From Mansonella perstans (taxonomy: Eukaryota; Nematoda; Chromadorea; Rhabditida; Onchocercidae), in assembly GCA_037074765.1 (NCBI GenBank), contig JBAMDO010000472.1:1-15349 (forward strand): a stretch of 15,349 bases of DNA, in the 5' to 3' direction. A model generated the notes under the pieces. It saw only the letters and a list, made by a program, of their open reading frames with translations. It had not been told where the DNA came from and made no database searches. The stretch's first letter is position 1, and each line of letters opens with the position of its first letter. Of this stretch, positions 7,597 to 15,278 are shown in pieces. The position numbers and the translations under genes are program-made.

Positions 7597-7618
7597 CTCA
7601 AACTTGGGTAATTAAACC
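7597..7618 (-). other. Perfect SL1 spliced-leader copy in element A 5' LTR
   Basis: All 22 positions match the nematode SL1 trans-spliced leader on the element strand (starts GGTTTAATTACCC, ends AAGTTTGAG). It is preceded by AATAAAA (7619-7625) and followed by GTGTTTCCGC. It marks the likely 5' end of element RNA, whether by trans-splicing or direct initiation. It is not an SL RNA gene: the sequence after it does not resemble SL RNA. Confidence 0.93.
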
Positions 7619-7692
7619 TTTTATTAGAATAATTGGATAACGAGAAATTAATGTAACAATTATGTAGAACGCGCAATTAATGGTAACATTAA

Positions 7693-7703
7693 CATATAAT
7701 AAA
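7693..7703 (-). promoter_or_regulatory. TATA-like box of element A
   Basis: The minus strand reads TTTATTATATG, 75-85 bp upstream of the SL1 copy. Element B has a TATA-like string at a similar distance. If initiation is about 30 bp downstream, the primary transcript would start about 45 nt before SL1, giving a short outron. AT-rich sequence makes such strings common, so this is tentative. Confidence 0.35.
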
Positions 7704-8129
7704 GCGGTAATGATGAGGAGAATAGAACCAGTAGCCGTGGATGTGAAAAAATCCCAAAAATGATCCTTTTGGGATGATTGAGAGTTTATATACTGAGTAT
7801 TGTAGGCGGAGGAAACTTGTATTAGTGAGTTGAGTTATAAGAAACTAAAGATCATAAAAAATGAAATCCTTTGTACAGATAAGCTTGGTTGAGGAGGTAC
7901 AATATATTGCATGTAAGCATAAGCATCAAACAAAGGATTTCGACACAGTTACAGAATGGTTTTGGTTAATAAGTTGTTAATTGCAGCTGCTTCTTTGTTA
8001 GTTTATGGTAGGAAGGAGTTTGACAGCTTATAATTGGAACAAAGAGATTAAACATTACGAAATTAATTAGGTGGCTCATAAAAGCCGTTAATACAATCAG
8101 ATTTAAACCCTATTGGGAATTTCGCGACA

Positions 8130-9388
8130 AGCATTGCTACCTTCAACAGAATCTAATGAACTCCTTTAATGTCAACCAGATTTTCAATATGGTGCTAATC
8201 ATTATTGAGATAACGCGCGCATCAGTAAACTACGGTTTAACTTCATATTTTCTAACTGTTATTTTCAACAAGTATGCAGGCAAATTTTTTTTTAGTTCTG
8301 ATTCTATCACTATGACTTACCTAAGTATTATCCAATTCTTTGAAAAAAAAAAGATTTCATCTTTTGCTTTCATCTTATTCATTTTGAAAATATTATGCAA
8401 GTCCTTCTGTTTGATTAGGTGATACGGTACTAATCAACTGCAAAACCAAATTAAGCAGTTGTAAATACAAAAGCATGGTATAAAGATACATTATGCGCAT
8501 TTAACTTTAACTTCAGAAAATTGATAAAACTTAATTTTTCAATTCAATAATGGTTATAATGTCATATTGCATTTGTGGAATATGTTCTTTTTTCTGCCTT
8601 CTCTTTATTCCAATATTTTCATTCCTATTTTGTTCTTATTTCTGATGAATTTTGTATTAAAACTTCAACTGCCTTACAAAGAAAAATAACCTTCTATGAT
8701 GTAACTGATTAAATAAACTAGTTAACAATACTTACAGTAATTCAATGATCAGCATGCGCTGACATGATTCTTTACCATCAAATTAATTTGGCCGTTGCAC
8801 AGGATCACCGTATTTAAAAATGACGATCCGATAATAGAACTGGAGCCAAACTTCACATTGCTCTACCATTGGGCTGCCGGAAATGTATCGATAAATCTTA
8901 TTGAACTACCATTTATCCTCGATTTAGCGATTCAGTATTCACCATTGATATTTTCCCTAAAATATTCAACTGTACTTTCAATCTTTCAATCGAAATGATC
9001 AGACTACCTACTAGCTACCTATTAAACATAGCAGCGAGTTAACCGATTAAACAAAAGAACATCATCATCTGAATTTACTTAACCGTTGAATAAAAAAAAA
9101 ACATTGCATCTAGAACTGAAGTTTGGAAATACACGGAAGATTATCGCATTAAGTAAATGCGTAAATCACCAAAAAGAATTATTAGGAAACTTGTAAAATT
9201 AAGTTGATCGATCTTCAAGTTTGCAAGCAAGCATTCGAAAAAAGGAAGAATTTAAAAATAGGTTGAGAAATAAAAAGGAAAAATAAGAGTAATGAACAAT
9301 ACTGACAAGTGTCATATGAACAGTAATTCTAATTCTTTGCACATTCTCTGTGCAAAGAAAACCTAAAATAATCCAGAATTCTGTAATA
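8130..9388. other. AT-rich spacer between elements, no confident gene
   Basis: About 1.26 kb of AT-rich DNA. An 88-codon plus-strand frame at 8156-8422 is rich in Ile, Phe, Leu and Lys and looks like a chance frame. A possible exon near 8803 is listed separately. No LTR, tRNA or other transposon hallmark is evident. Confidence 0.55.
8803..8998 (+). other. Possible host exon fragment, weak
   Basis: After an AG at 8801-8802 (GCCGTTGCACAG), an open frame of about 65 codons runs to a TGA at 8996-8998. The first half has a more protein-like composition than its surroundings, with mixed acidic and aromatic residues (FKNDDPIIELEPNF, LLYHWAAGN). The second half is AT-driven and may be intron after a GTATCG donor-like string. 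I do not recognise a family. The acceptor lacks the pyrimidine tract usual in nematodes. Confidence 0.15.
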
Positions 9389-9393
9389 AGCTC
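9389..9393. repeat. Element B target-site duplication, left copy (AGCTC)
   Basis: AGCTC directly precedes the TG of the left LTR and is repeated directly after the right LTR at 15274-15278. A 5-bp duplication is typical for BEL/Pao integration. Confidence 0.85.
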
Positions 9394-9460
9394 TGTTGTG
9401 AAAGTTTTGATGAGTTGTGGTTGAGAGAACGGGAAGAATTGAATGTTGCGCAGTCTCAAT

Positions 9461-9482
9461 CTCAAACTTGGGTAATTAAACC
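9461..9482 (-). other. Perfect SL1 copy in element B 3' LTR
   Basis: 22/22 match to nematode SL1 on the element strand. It is preceded by AATAAAT and followed by ATTGAGACTGCGC, different from the sequence after SL1 in element A. Confidence 0.93.
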
Positions 9483-9483
9483 A

Positions 9484-9489
9484 TTTATT
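9484..9489 (-). terminator. Polyadenylation signal AATAAA of element B
   Basis: AATAAA on the minus strand lies one base before the SL1 copy, the same arrangement as in element A. Cleavage would be expected within or just after SL1. Confidence 0.6.
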
Positions 9490-9656
9490 ACAATTATTAA
9501 CGAACGCACGCGAACATAATTAGAAACATTAATAAACGCGAAAAACATAAAAATATAAAATAACTGGATGATGAGATTGATGAATATCGCCATGAAGAAA
9601 AAACCGTTATAATGGAAGTTTGACAGTTTATTTATAGTATTAGGAGGGGGGTCAAA

Positions 9657-9830
9657 GACGTGATAAGTTGATCACAATGTGAAATAATAAAGGATAGAAT
9701 AATGATGTGTTGGGGAGATCATAAGATCAAATAATGAAGGATAGAATAAAGACGTGATAAGTTGATCATAATGTGAAATAATAAAGGAAAAAATAATGAT
9801 GTGATGGCGAAATCATAAGATCAAATAATG
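9657..9830. repeat. Tandem duplication, 94-bp period, in element B U3
   Basis: A block starting GACGTGATAAGTTGATCA at 9657 recurs at 9751. About 80 bp align, joined by a 14-bp segment that is itself a copy of AAGGATAGAATAA from within the block. The 5' LTR has a single block (from about 15068). It sits upstream of the TATA-like box on the element strand, where enhancer repeats often vary in LTRs. Confidence 0.85.
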
Positions 9831-9956
9831 TCCTTATTATTTATCTACGGCTTGAATTTTTGTATGTAAGACTACAAAAATAAGAAATTAATCTTACATT
9901 ATAAAATTAATTATATTTATTTACTTATTGAAACTCGCGGTATAGGTTTCGCGACA

Positions 9957-9969
9957 CTCCCAACGGGAG
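9957..9969 (-). other. Element B polypurine tract / CTCCC-AAC-GGGAG hairpin
   Basis: Directly inside the 3' LTR, the minus strand reads CTCCCGTTGGGAG just before TGTCGCG. It has the same 5-bp perfect inverted repeat with a 3-nt loop as element A, in the same position. Confidence 0.65.
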
Positions 9970-9982
9970 GGAAAGTGAAAGG

Positions 9983-11245
9983 CTAGGATGTGCTTTGAGG
10001 ATTTTCCTGTCGTGATCGTGTAACTGCTCGGGTTCTCATGGCTATTGGTTCTTCTGGTTCTGAAGTTTGACTTGAGGTGTCCGGCATTGATTGTTGAACT
10101 TCTAAACGACACAACATGTTTATTGGTCTATTTAGCAATCTTCCATTGGGCATTTCTATTATTGCGTTCCTGATTTTTCCGTCTGGTCCTTTTTTGATCT
10201 CCTTTATTTTCGCTAATTTCCAAATGCCGCGGGGAATCTCGGCTTCGTTAACTAGTACAATTTCTCGTTCAATAGGTTCCCTTGTATTGACTGATCTTGG
10301 CGCGGCGTGGTTTCTTTGTGTTCGTTCTTTTAGGCTGCTTAGGTAGTCCTTTCTCCATAGTTTCCAGAATTGATTTAATGCCTTGATTGTTTGCGACCAA
10401 TACTTAATTAGCTTATCTTGAGTACTCATTTTTTGAGGAGTGTATTCCTCTTGATCTTCTTCACTAAAAATTTGAGTGACTAAAGAAGCACCTGGTGCTC
10501 TTGGCGTTATATTTTTCCAAATGATTCCCTTCATTGTCAAGAAGGTTTTTAATTTTGTGGCATGCTTCATAATAGTTCTGAAAACTAATTGGAATTGGTT
10601 AGCATTATCGCTAAGTATCATTTGGATAGCTCGTGCGCTGAATCTTCTTAATACGTGCATAAAGCTTTCGGCTGTTAAATCATCTACTACTTCGAGGTGT
10701 ACGGTCCTTGTTGTAAAGCACGTGAATAATTCTATCCATCTTTTGGCGAGACCGCTTTCATTCTTTATCGAAAGAGGACCAAAATAATCTAGTCCTATAT
10801 TTTCAAACGTCCTAGTACGATTGATTCGTGTTTCTGGTATATTGGCCATTTCTGGTAATCTGAAAGGTTTTGCTCGCCATTTTTTGCATGCCATGCATCT
10901 ATTCAATACTCCCTTTACTTCAGTTCTACCTTTAGGTATCCAGAAGTTTATTCTTAATTCTGCTAATGTGTGTGCGATTCCTGCATGGCACAATTCTTCA
11001 TGTTGATGTTGTATGAGAAGCCTAGTTATCTGATTATGCCTAGGGAGATATACGAGATTTGACTTATCTTCATAAATTCCCATAGTGGCGTTATCTAGTC
11101 GGCTTCGACGTCTCCAAAGTGAATATTTGTCATCATAGTAGAGTGCCCACTTATTTATTTCTTCTTCGTTGATACCTTCTGATTGAGCTTGTGTGATAAG
11201 GGCCTTTGTGGCCTCAGCCAATTCGTATGATGATAGGTCTTGCAT
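9983..11245 (-). pseudogene. Element B integrase remnant lacking the catalytic Glu
   Basis: 420 codons, beginning mid-protein. The integrase zinc domain (CHAGIAHT at 86-93 with CMAC at 117-120) is followed by catalytic D153 (GLDYFGP) and D213 (LSDNANQF). At residues 250-253 the protein jumps from the region just before the third catalytic residue straight to the DUF5641-like tail. Compared with element A, about 66 residues including the catalytic Glu are gone, with the frame kept; the junction is near 10490. A smaller loss (ARAIQMIL against [10 protein letters not shown]) precedes the second Asp. The tail is complete (QDKLIKYW, PRGIWKL, NMLCRLEV, RTRAVTRSR) and ends 14 bp before the polypurine hairpin, so it shows where pol normally ends. 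Confidence 0.92.
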
Positions 11246-11617
11246 CTCTGGTACGCCCTTTAACTATTTATATTTTCCCTTTGATATATATCTTAAAAAT
11301 CTCAATGTCCATGCTGTGGTTCTCCGTAGTCTAGTCCATTTACTAAAACGTGCATCGACTAACCGGAAACTTTTGAATTTGATGGACTTAGTTGTAGTAA
11401 TTGTCGTACAGATTCTTGTTTCAATTTTCTTGTTTTCACAATAAATATTATCATCCCATTGAGGCCATGCCGATTCTTCATCTTTTAACCATTGAGGACC
11501 AGTCCACCATTGTTCAAATTTTGCTAGTGGGTTGGAGACATATATCCTTTTGTTGCTATGTCAGCAGGGTTAGATCTGCTTGGCACATATCTGTAGGAAA
11601 AGTTTGACAGTCTTATT
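11246..11617 (-). pseudogene. Element B pol, decayed RNase H to integrase linker
   Basis: No long frame is open, but minus-strand fragments in several frames match the element A protein between RNase H and the integrase zinc domain, such as RYVPSRSNPADIATKG (aligning with the element [15 protein letters not shown]) and WTGPQWLKDEE. Stops and at least two frame changes interrupt it. Confidence 0.75.
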
Positions 11618-12313
11618 TCATCGATTCGATTTTGTATGAATCTTGGTAAGAGTCGTTTTTATCCATTGAAGTGCACATCGTGAATCTGACCATAATGTTA
11701 CACTTATCTGTTCAATTTCCAATTGTTTAATAATAAAGTTGGCCGCTCTTACTCCAATTAAAATAGCTAATAATTCTAGTTTAGGTATTGTTATACCTTT
11801 CATAGGAGCTATTCGATTTTTTGCAAAAATTAAAAATGTTTTTATATCTTGTTTGGCATAGACTGCTGCTGCATGTGCTGTGATAGATGCATCAGTAAAT
11901 ACATGGATTTCTAGTTGCTGTAGATATTCAGGGTCGATGACCATTCGTGGAATTTCTTTGACCTTTGTTGGCCATTTACTTATAAGATTTTCCCAGGTTT
12001 CATTGTCGTCATTCTCTAGAGACTGATCCCAGGACAATTTTCTTTTCCAGAGATTTTGTAGAAAAAGTTTAAATAGTAACATTGTTGGAATTAAAAATCC
12101 CAATGGATCGTATTGCGAAGCGATGAATTGTAGAATTGTCCTTTTTGTTGGAATTTGATTATTCCATGGTTTTAAAATTAGTCTAACAGAATCACTTAGT
12201 GCGTCCCAATTAATACCAAGGATCTTTTTTATTTGACTTACTTCAGCTCGATCGTATTCCGGAATAAGTTCATTGAAATTGTTGTCATTTGAGAAGAATT
12301 CTCGAATATTCAT
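11618..12313 (-). pseudogene. Element B pol, RT thumb/connection and RNase H remnant
   Basis: 231 codons. DPLGFLIP and the WDQSL region lead into RNase H with [14 protein letters not shown] and [12 protein letters not shown], so three acidic positions are still present. The frame is lost just after CALQWIK near 11655, where the homologous frame continues in a shifted register. The start ATG overlaps the stop of the upstream piece (ATGA). Homology crosses that point, and a lost base in an A run near 12325 explains the shift. It confirms how the element A break at 4424-4451 would read without its duplication. Confidence 0.9.
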
Positions 12314-13356
12314 TGAGGCATTTTTAAGATGTCTTTCATTTCATTGTAGATTTTGAATGCTTCTTCGGTTCCGTTTGCGGATAATAAAACATTGTCAACA
12401 TAGAGGTTTTTCTTAATTTCTAAAGCAATTTTGCTTTCGTAAGTTTCTAGATGATAATTGATGGTGGCTGCAAGTAAGAATGGTGACGATATTACACCAA
12501 AGGGAACTCTTTGAAAACGATAACTTACCAAATTTTCCTTGGTGATTTCTGTTTGAATATCTTTTAGTCATAAAAAACGGGTGCAGTTTCTTCCGGTCAG
12601 ATGTAGCTCTAATTGCAAAAAAGCCTTTTCTATGTCTGCTATTATAACATTTTTCATCATTCTTAAGCGGAGTAAAATACCCGCTAAGTCAGGTAGTGTA
12701 GTGGGACCACGATATAGCATATCATTTAGGCTTTTTTCTCCTTTGATATGGGCTGAAGCATCATAGACGATTCGTAGTTTTGTAGTTTTTCCTGGGGTTA
12801 ATACTTCATGATGCGGTAAATAATGTATAATACCTTCTTGGTCCATATTTGCTGTCACTTTCTCAGTAACATTCGACAGCAGTTGCTCCTTGATTATTTC
12901 GTCGTAACGCTCTAATAAAGATTGTTTGGTTTGAAGGCGTTTGACGAGCATCTTTAATCGACTGTAACAAAGATTATAATTGTCCATTAGACCAACCTTT
13001 GAGTCTTTCCATGGCCAGCAGACTTGATATCTATTATTTTTCTTTGTAATGCAATTTTTAAATTGTTCCAACGCCTTTTCGTCGTCTTCATCGTTTGGTT
13101 GTTCTTGGATTCCAATTACTTCCAGTTTCCAAAATTGATTTATATCGGGATTAATGATGATAGCAGTCACGTTAATAGACTTGAGACTATCAAATTCACA
13201 ATTCTTATTTGTATATCCGCAGCCAGTTATTATTTGTCCTACTTTAGTGCGAAGTAAATGGAAACCTGATGACATATTTTGGACTTTGTATGGTTGATAA
13301 ATTCGAAGAAGTAATCTACTCCGATTATAAATCGGGTCTTCTCCAATATGCTTCAA
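12310..13356 (-). pseudogene. Element B reverse transcriptase with one nonsense codon
   Basis: Two pieces (13356-12568 and 12567-12310) lie in the same frame and are separated by a TGA at 12568-12570, where element A has Trp in CTRFLWL, so a TGG to TGA change. The N-terminal piece covers the region after the protease, then [20 protein letters not shown] and the first catalytic Asp (IADIEKAFLQL). The second piece has [16 protein letters not shown] and the polymerase box LYVDN. As in element A, the second Asp of the usual YxDD is Asn. The first 20-25 codons are in a frame different from the protease remnant upstream, so the apparent start at 13356 is not real. Confidence 0.9.
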
Positions 13357-13657
13357 TTTCTTTGCATATTAATAAAACCTTCTTCCCTTGATGATTGATT
13401 GGTTGATTCGATGAATTTATAATAATTGTTGAGTTTGTTTCTTCTTTGTTGAGATCGTTATTCGGCGAGCCATACTTCTTGTAGCATAATGCAGTATTAT
13501 GCTGGCTTTTGCAGTGGAAACGTATACGTTTCCTTTGTTTGCAGTTAATTGTTGCATGCTTCGTACGGAAGCAATTTGTACACGCTTTGAGCTCCTTCAA
13601 GCATTCGAATCGTTGTTTGGCTGTGAGGCAATTTGGGCATTCATTATCCCAATGATT
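13325..13657 (-). pseudogene. Element B zinc knuckles and deleted protease
   Basis: The frame continues from the gag piece after a TAA at 13658-13660, which falls inside the first knuckle. The second knuckle (CTNCFRTKHATINC, CX2CX4HX4C) is intact. The third has lost its first Cys (RFHCKSQHNTALC; element A has CFYC). After LLICKEIEAYW the protein jumps to RRPD, the equivalent of element A residue 188 onward. About 100 codons, including the protease active-site Asp, are deleted. One missing T right after the junction then shifts the frame, and IIGVDYFFEFI follows in another register. Confidence 0.85.
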
Positions 13658-14014
13658 TTAATTACAAAATATACACGGTCTTTTTTCCTTTGCCTTACTG
13701 CTAGACTGAAAGTTCTTTGCCTCGTCTGATTGTTTTGTTATTAGTAGGGCGGATGTTCCTCTTCCCTTTTGAAATTGAATTGTTCTTTTTGGGATTTGTT
13801 CTTGTTGAGGTTTTTGGTTCCTACTTACTTCTTCACGGATTAATGTCAATAAGAATTTTCGTAAATGACTTATTGTCCACTTTTCCTTTTCTTCTTTCAT
13901 TTGATATACTTTGTCCAAGATCCATGGTGGTAATTTGTTTTCAATTGTGGCTTCAATACTGGAGTGTTCCAAATTCTCGCCCAATCCTTCTAATTGTCGA
14001 AGGATTTTTTCCAT
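13658..14014 (-). pseudogene. Element B gag, C-terminal half
   Basis: 118 codons homologous to the end of element A gag: EKILRQLEGLGENLEHSSIE aligns with ERVLRQLEASGENLEHSNIE. It continues through a Lys/Gln-rich linker, RGTSAL, and into the first zinc knuckle (KRPCIFCN), where a TAA interrupts it. Because linker and knuckle are in one frame here, it shows that the element A gag was also once continuous. Confidence 0.88.
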
Positions 14015-14398
14015 TACTTCGATTCTTATCTTCCATTCTTTGTCGTTTCGTTGAATGGAGTAAATTCGTTATATAAAGATTTCTTGATAGTAGCGGGATT
14101 GCCATATTTATCGATTAAGATCTGTTTTATTATTTCATAATTTTCCGGCGCTACATCGAACCCTCTAATAGCCTCTAGTGCTTCTCCTTTTAAACAGGAG
14201 ATCAAATAAATAAGCTTTTGAATGATTGGGATTTGCTGCAGATTTATAGCTGTATTGAACTTATTCCAAAATTCTCTCCATAATTTAATATCTCCACTAA
14301 AAGTGGGTAATGGTAATTGTGGTAAATTTATTGTAGAACGATAAATAGGTGAAGGCTTAAGTAATTCCTTTTCCCTATTGTCTAAAATTTTTCTTTTC
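14015..14398 (-). pseudogene. Element B gag, DUF1759 region
   Basis: A minus-strand frame with no ATG codon runs from about 14398 to about 14040 and reads as a DUF1759 domain: LPLPTFSGDIKLWREFWNKF, YLISCLKGEALEAIRG, APENYEIIKQILIDKYGNP. It aligns with element A gag residues 173-265. Single-base frame changes lie on either side, one in an A run near 14390-14400 and one near 14040-14060. Confidence 0.85.
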
Positions 14399-14591
14399 GA
14401 AAGGCTGTTTCTAGATCGTTACAATATGAATTTAAGGTAATAATAATTTCCTTGCTATTATTGATCATATGTAAGATAGCTTGTTTGTCGTTGACCATTC
14501 TCTCGTATTTTTCTTCTCTTTTCTTTGTTGTTACCGTGGTTTGTTGTATAAGATCCAACATTTTGGTTGATCGTTTCCAGATTACTGACAT
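14382..14591 (-). pseudogene. Element B gag, coiled N-terminal piece
   Basis: 69 codons, charged and probably coiled (KKREEKYERMVNDKQ, EIIITLNSYCNDLETAF), aligning in position with element A gag residues 95-150 (KRKEEEKTYETV, EALITLTRDKEEAEQ). The apparent ATG is internal. It ends by frameshift in an A run just before the DUF1759 piece. Confidence 0.75.
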
Positions 14592-14606
14592 ACATTTCTA
14601 ATCGCT

Positions 14607-14771
14607 TCACTTTGTTTTGATAATTCGTTCTTTGGATTCATATTGTTGTTGCTGATCCTCCAGTTGGAGGTTTCGTTCTGGTGGTAATAATTCAAGCTTG
14701 TTGATCTCTTCCATAAGTTCGCTTATTCTGTTGATGGTTGGTTTTGCTAAATTGTTGAGAGAGGTCGACGT
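14607..14771 (-). pseudogene. Element B gag N-terminus with probable lost start codon
   Basis: 54 codons (TSTSLNNLAKP ... QQQQYESKERII) in the position of the element A gag N-terminus. At the site of the element A ATG, element B has ACG (14769-14771), so the initiator was probably lost by a T to C change. The open frame continues upstream through the primer-binding site into the LTR, but only non-ATG codons are available there. The first ATG after SL1 (within the primer-binding site, 14797-14799) gives only a seven-codon peptide. Confidence 0.7.
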
Positions 14772-14781
14772 TACTTCAACT

Positions 14782-14798
14782 CCCGGCTCGTGGCACCA
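14782..14798 (-). other. Element B primer-binding site
   Basis: Six bases inside the 5' LTR, the minus strand reads TGGTGCCACGAGCCGGG, complementary to a tRNA ending CCCGGCTCGTGGCACCA. I cannot assign the tRNA with confidence. The spacer is 6 nt, against 8 nt in element A. Confidence 0.75.
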
Positions 14799-14871
14799 TA
14801 AAATTGTTGTGAAAGTTTTGATGAGTTGTGGTTGAGAGAACGGGAAGAATTGTATGTTGCGCAGTCTCAAT

Positions 14872-14893
14872 CTCAAACTTGGGTAATTAAACC
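14872..14893 (-). other. Perfect SL1 copy in element B 5' LTR
   Basis: 22/22 match to SL1 on the element strand, preceded by AATAAAT and followed by ATTGAGACTGCGCAAC. It is identical in position to the copy in the 3' LTR, so it was part of the LTR when the element inserted. Confidence 0.93.
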
Positions 14894-14956
14894 ATTTATT
14901 ACAATTATTAACGAACGCAAGCGAACATAATTAGAAACATTAATAAAAGCGAAAAA

Positions 14957-14972
14957 CATAAAAATATAAAAG
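14957..14972 (-). promoter_or_regulatory. TATA-like box of element B
   Basis: The minus strand reads CTTTTATATTTTTATG, about 70-77 bp upstream of SL1, close to the spacing seen in element A. Tentative because of AT-rich context. Confidence 0.35.
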
Positions 14973-15273
14973 AACTGGATGATGAGATTGACGAATATCG
15001 CCATGAAGAAAAAACAGTTATAATGGAAGTTTGACAGTCTGTTTATAGTATTAGGAGGGGGGTCAAAGACGTGATAAGTTGATCATAATGTGAAATAATA
15101 AAGGATAAAATAATGATGTGATGGAGAGATCATAAGATCAAATAATGTCCTTATTATTTATCTACGGCTTGAATTTTTGGATGTAAGACTACAAAAATAA
15201 GAAATTAATCTTACATTATAAAATTAATTATATTTATTTACTTATTGAAACTCGCGGTATAGATTTCGCGATA

Positions 15274-15278
15274 AGCTC
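15274..15278. repeat. Element B target-site duplication, right copy (AGCTC)
   Basis: Matches 9389-9393 exactly and directly follows the LTR end. Confidence 0.85.

Larger units (their letters stand above)
1387..8129 (-). mobile_element. Element A: BEL/Pao-type LTR retrotransposon, near complete
   Basis: Two LTRs, starting with the same TGTCGTGAA and each ending in a CGCGA-C/T-A motif, flank a minus-strand internal region of about 5.5 kb. The order is gag, protease, reverse transcriptase, RNase H, integrase. A primer-binding site lies next to the 5' LTR and a polypurine tract next to the 3' LTR. The domain order, the DUF1759-type gag, the DIGS protease, the [12 protein letters not shown] reverse transcriptase motif and the DUF5641-like tail after integrase are those of BEL/Pao elements. 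No envelope-like ORF follows pol. The two LTRs differ by about five substitutions, a 14-bp repeat unit and a 10-bp indel, so the copy looks young. The 5-bp flanks differ (GGTCC at 1382-1386, AGCAT at 8130-8134), so no target-site duplication is visible. The frames are broken at several places, so the copy is probably inactive as read. Confidence 0.95.
7503..8129 (-). repeat. Element A 5' LTR
   Basis: 627 bp, starting TGTCGTGAA and ending TTCGCGACA, with short terminal inverted repeats. On the element strand U3 is 8129-7619, the SL1 copy 7618-7597, and U5 7596-7503. It is nearly identical to the 3' LTR. It differs by an additional 10 bp near 7920-7931 and by having one instead of two GAATTTCGCG boxes at its outer edge. 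The flank at 8130 (AGCAT) does not match the left flank. Confidence 0.95.
9394..9956 (-). repeat. Element B 3' LTR with 94-bp U3 expansion
   Basis: 563 bp, TGTTGTGAAAG to TTTCGCGACA. On the element strand U3 is 9956-9483, SL1 9482-9461, and U5 9460-9394. It is 94 bp longer than the 5' LTR because of a tandem duplication at 9657-9830. It contains AATAAA at 9484-9489 directly before SL1. Confidence 0.95.
9394..15273 (-). mobile_element. Element B: decayed BEL/Pao LTR retrotransposon
   Basis: LTRs starting TGTTGTGAAAG and ending CGCGACA (left) or CGCGATA (right) flank a minus-strand gag-pol relic with the same domain order as element A. A perfect 5-bp target-site duplication, AGCTC, confirms both boundaries. 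Protein motifs are clearly related to element A, but the LTRs, U5 length and primer-binding site differ, so it is a sister family rather than an older copy. Nonsense codons, frameshifts and two internal deletions make it non-autonomous. The LTRs differ by roughly a dozen substitutions plus a 94-bp duplication, so it is older than element A. Confidence 0.95.
14805..15273 (-). repeat. Element B 5' LTR
   Basis: 469 bp, TGTTGTGAAAG to TTTCGCGATA. On the element strand U3 is 15273-14894, SL1 14893-14872, U5 14871-14805. It differs from the 3' LTR by about a dozen substitutions and by having a single copy of the U3 block that is duplicated there. Confidence 0.95.

Noticed and set aside
7597..7618. 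An SL RNA gene inside the LTR
   Set aside because: The bases after the SL1 copy do not match the body of SL RNA, I see no Sm-site and stem-loop arrangement after it, and in element B it is not even followed by GT.
8156..8422. 88-codon plus-strand frame with hydrophobic stretches
   Set aside because: Its Ile/Phe/Lys-rich composition is what AT-rich noncoding DNA gives, with no motif or splice context.
9199..9465. 88-codon minus-strand frame
   Set aside because: Begins at TTG in the SL1 copy of the element B LTR and runs out into flank. The same first residues occur in the other LTR, so it is LTR read-through.
9640..9840. CRISPR-like or satellite array
   Set aside because: Only two copies of a 94-bp block inside an LTR, with no spacer-repeat pattern.
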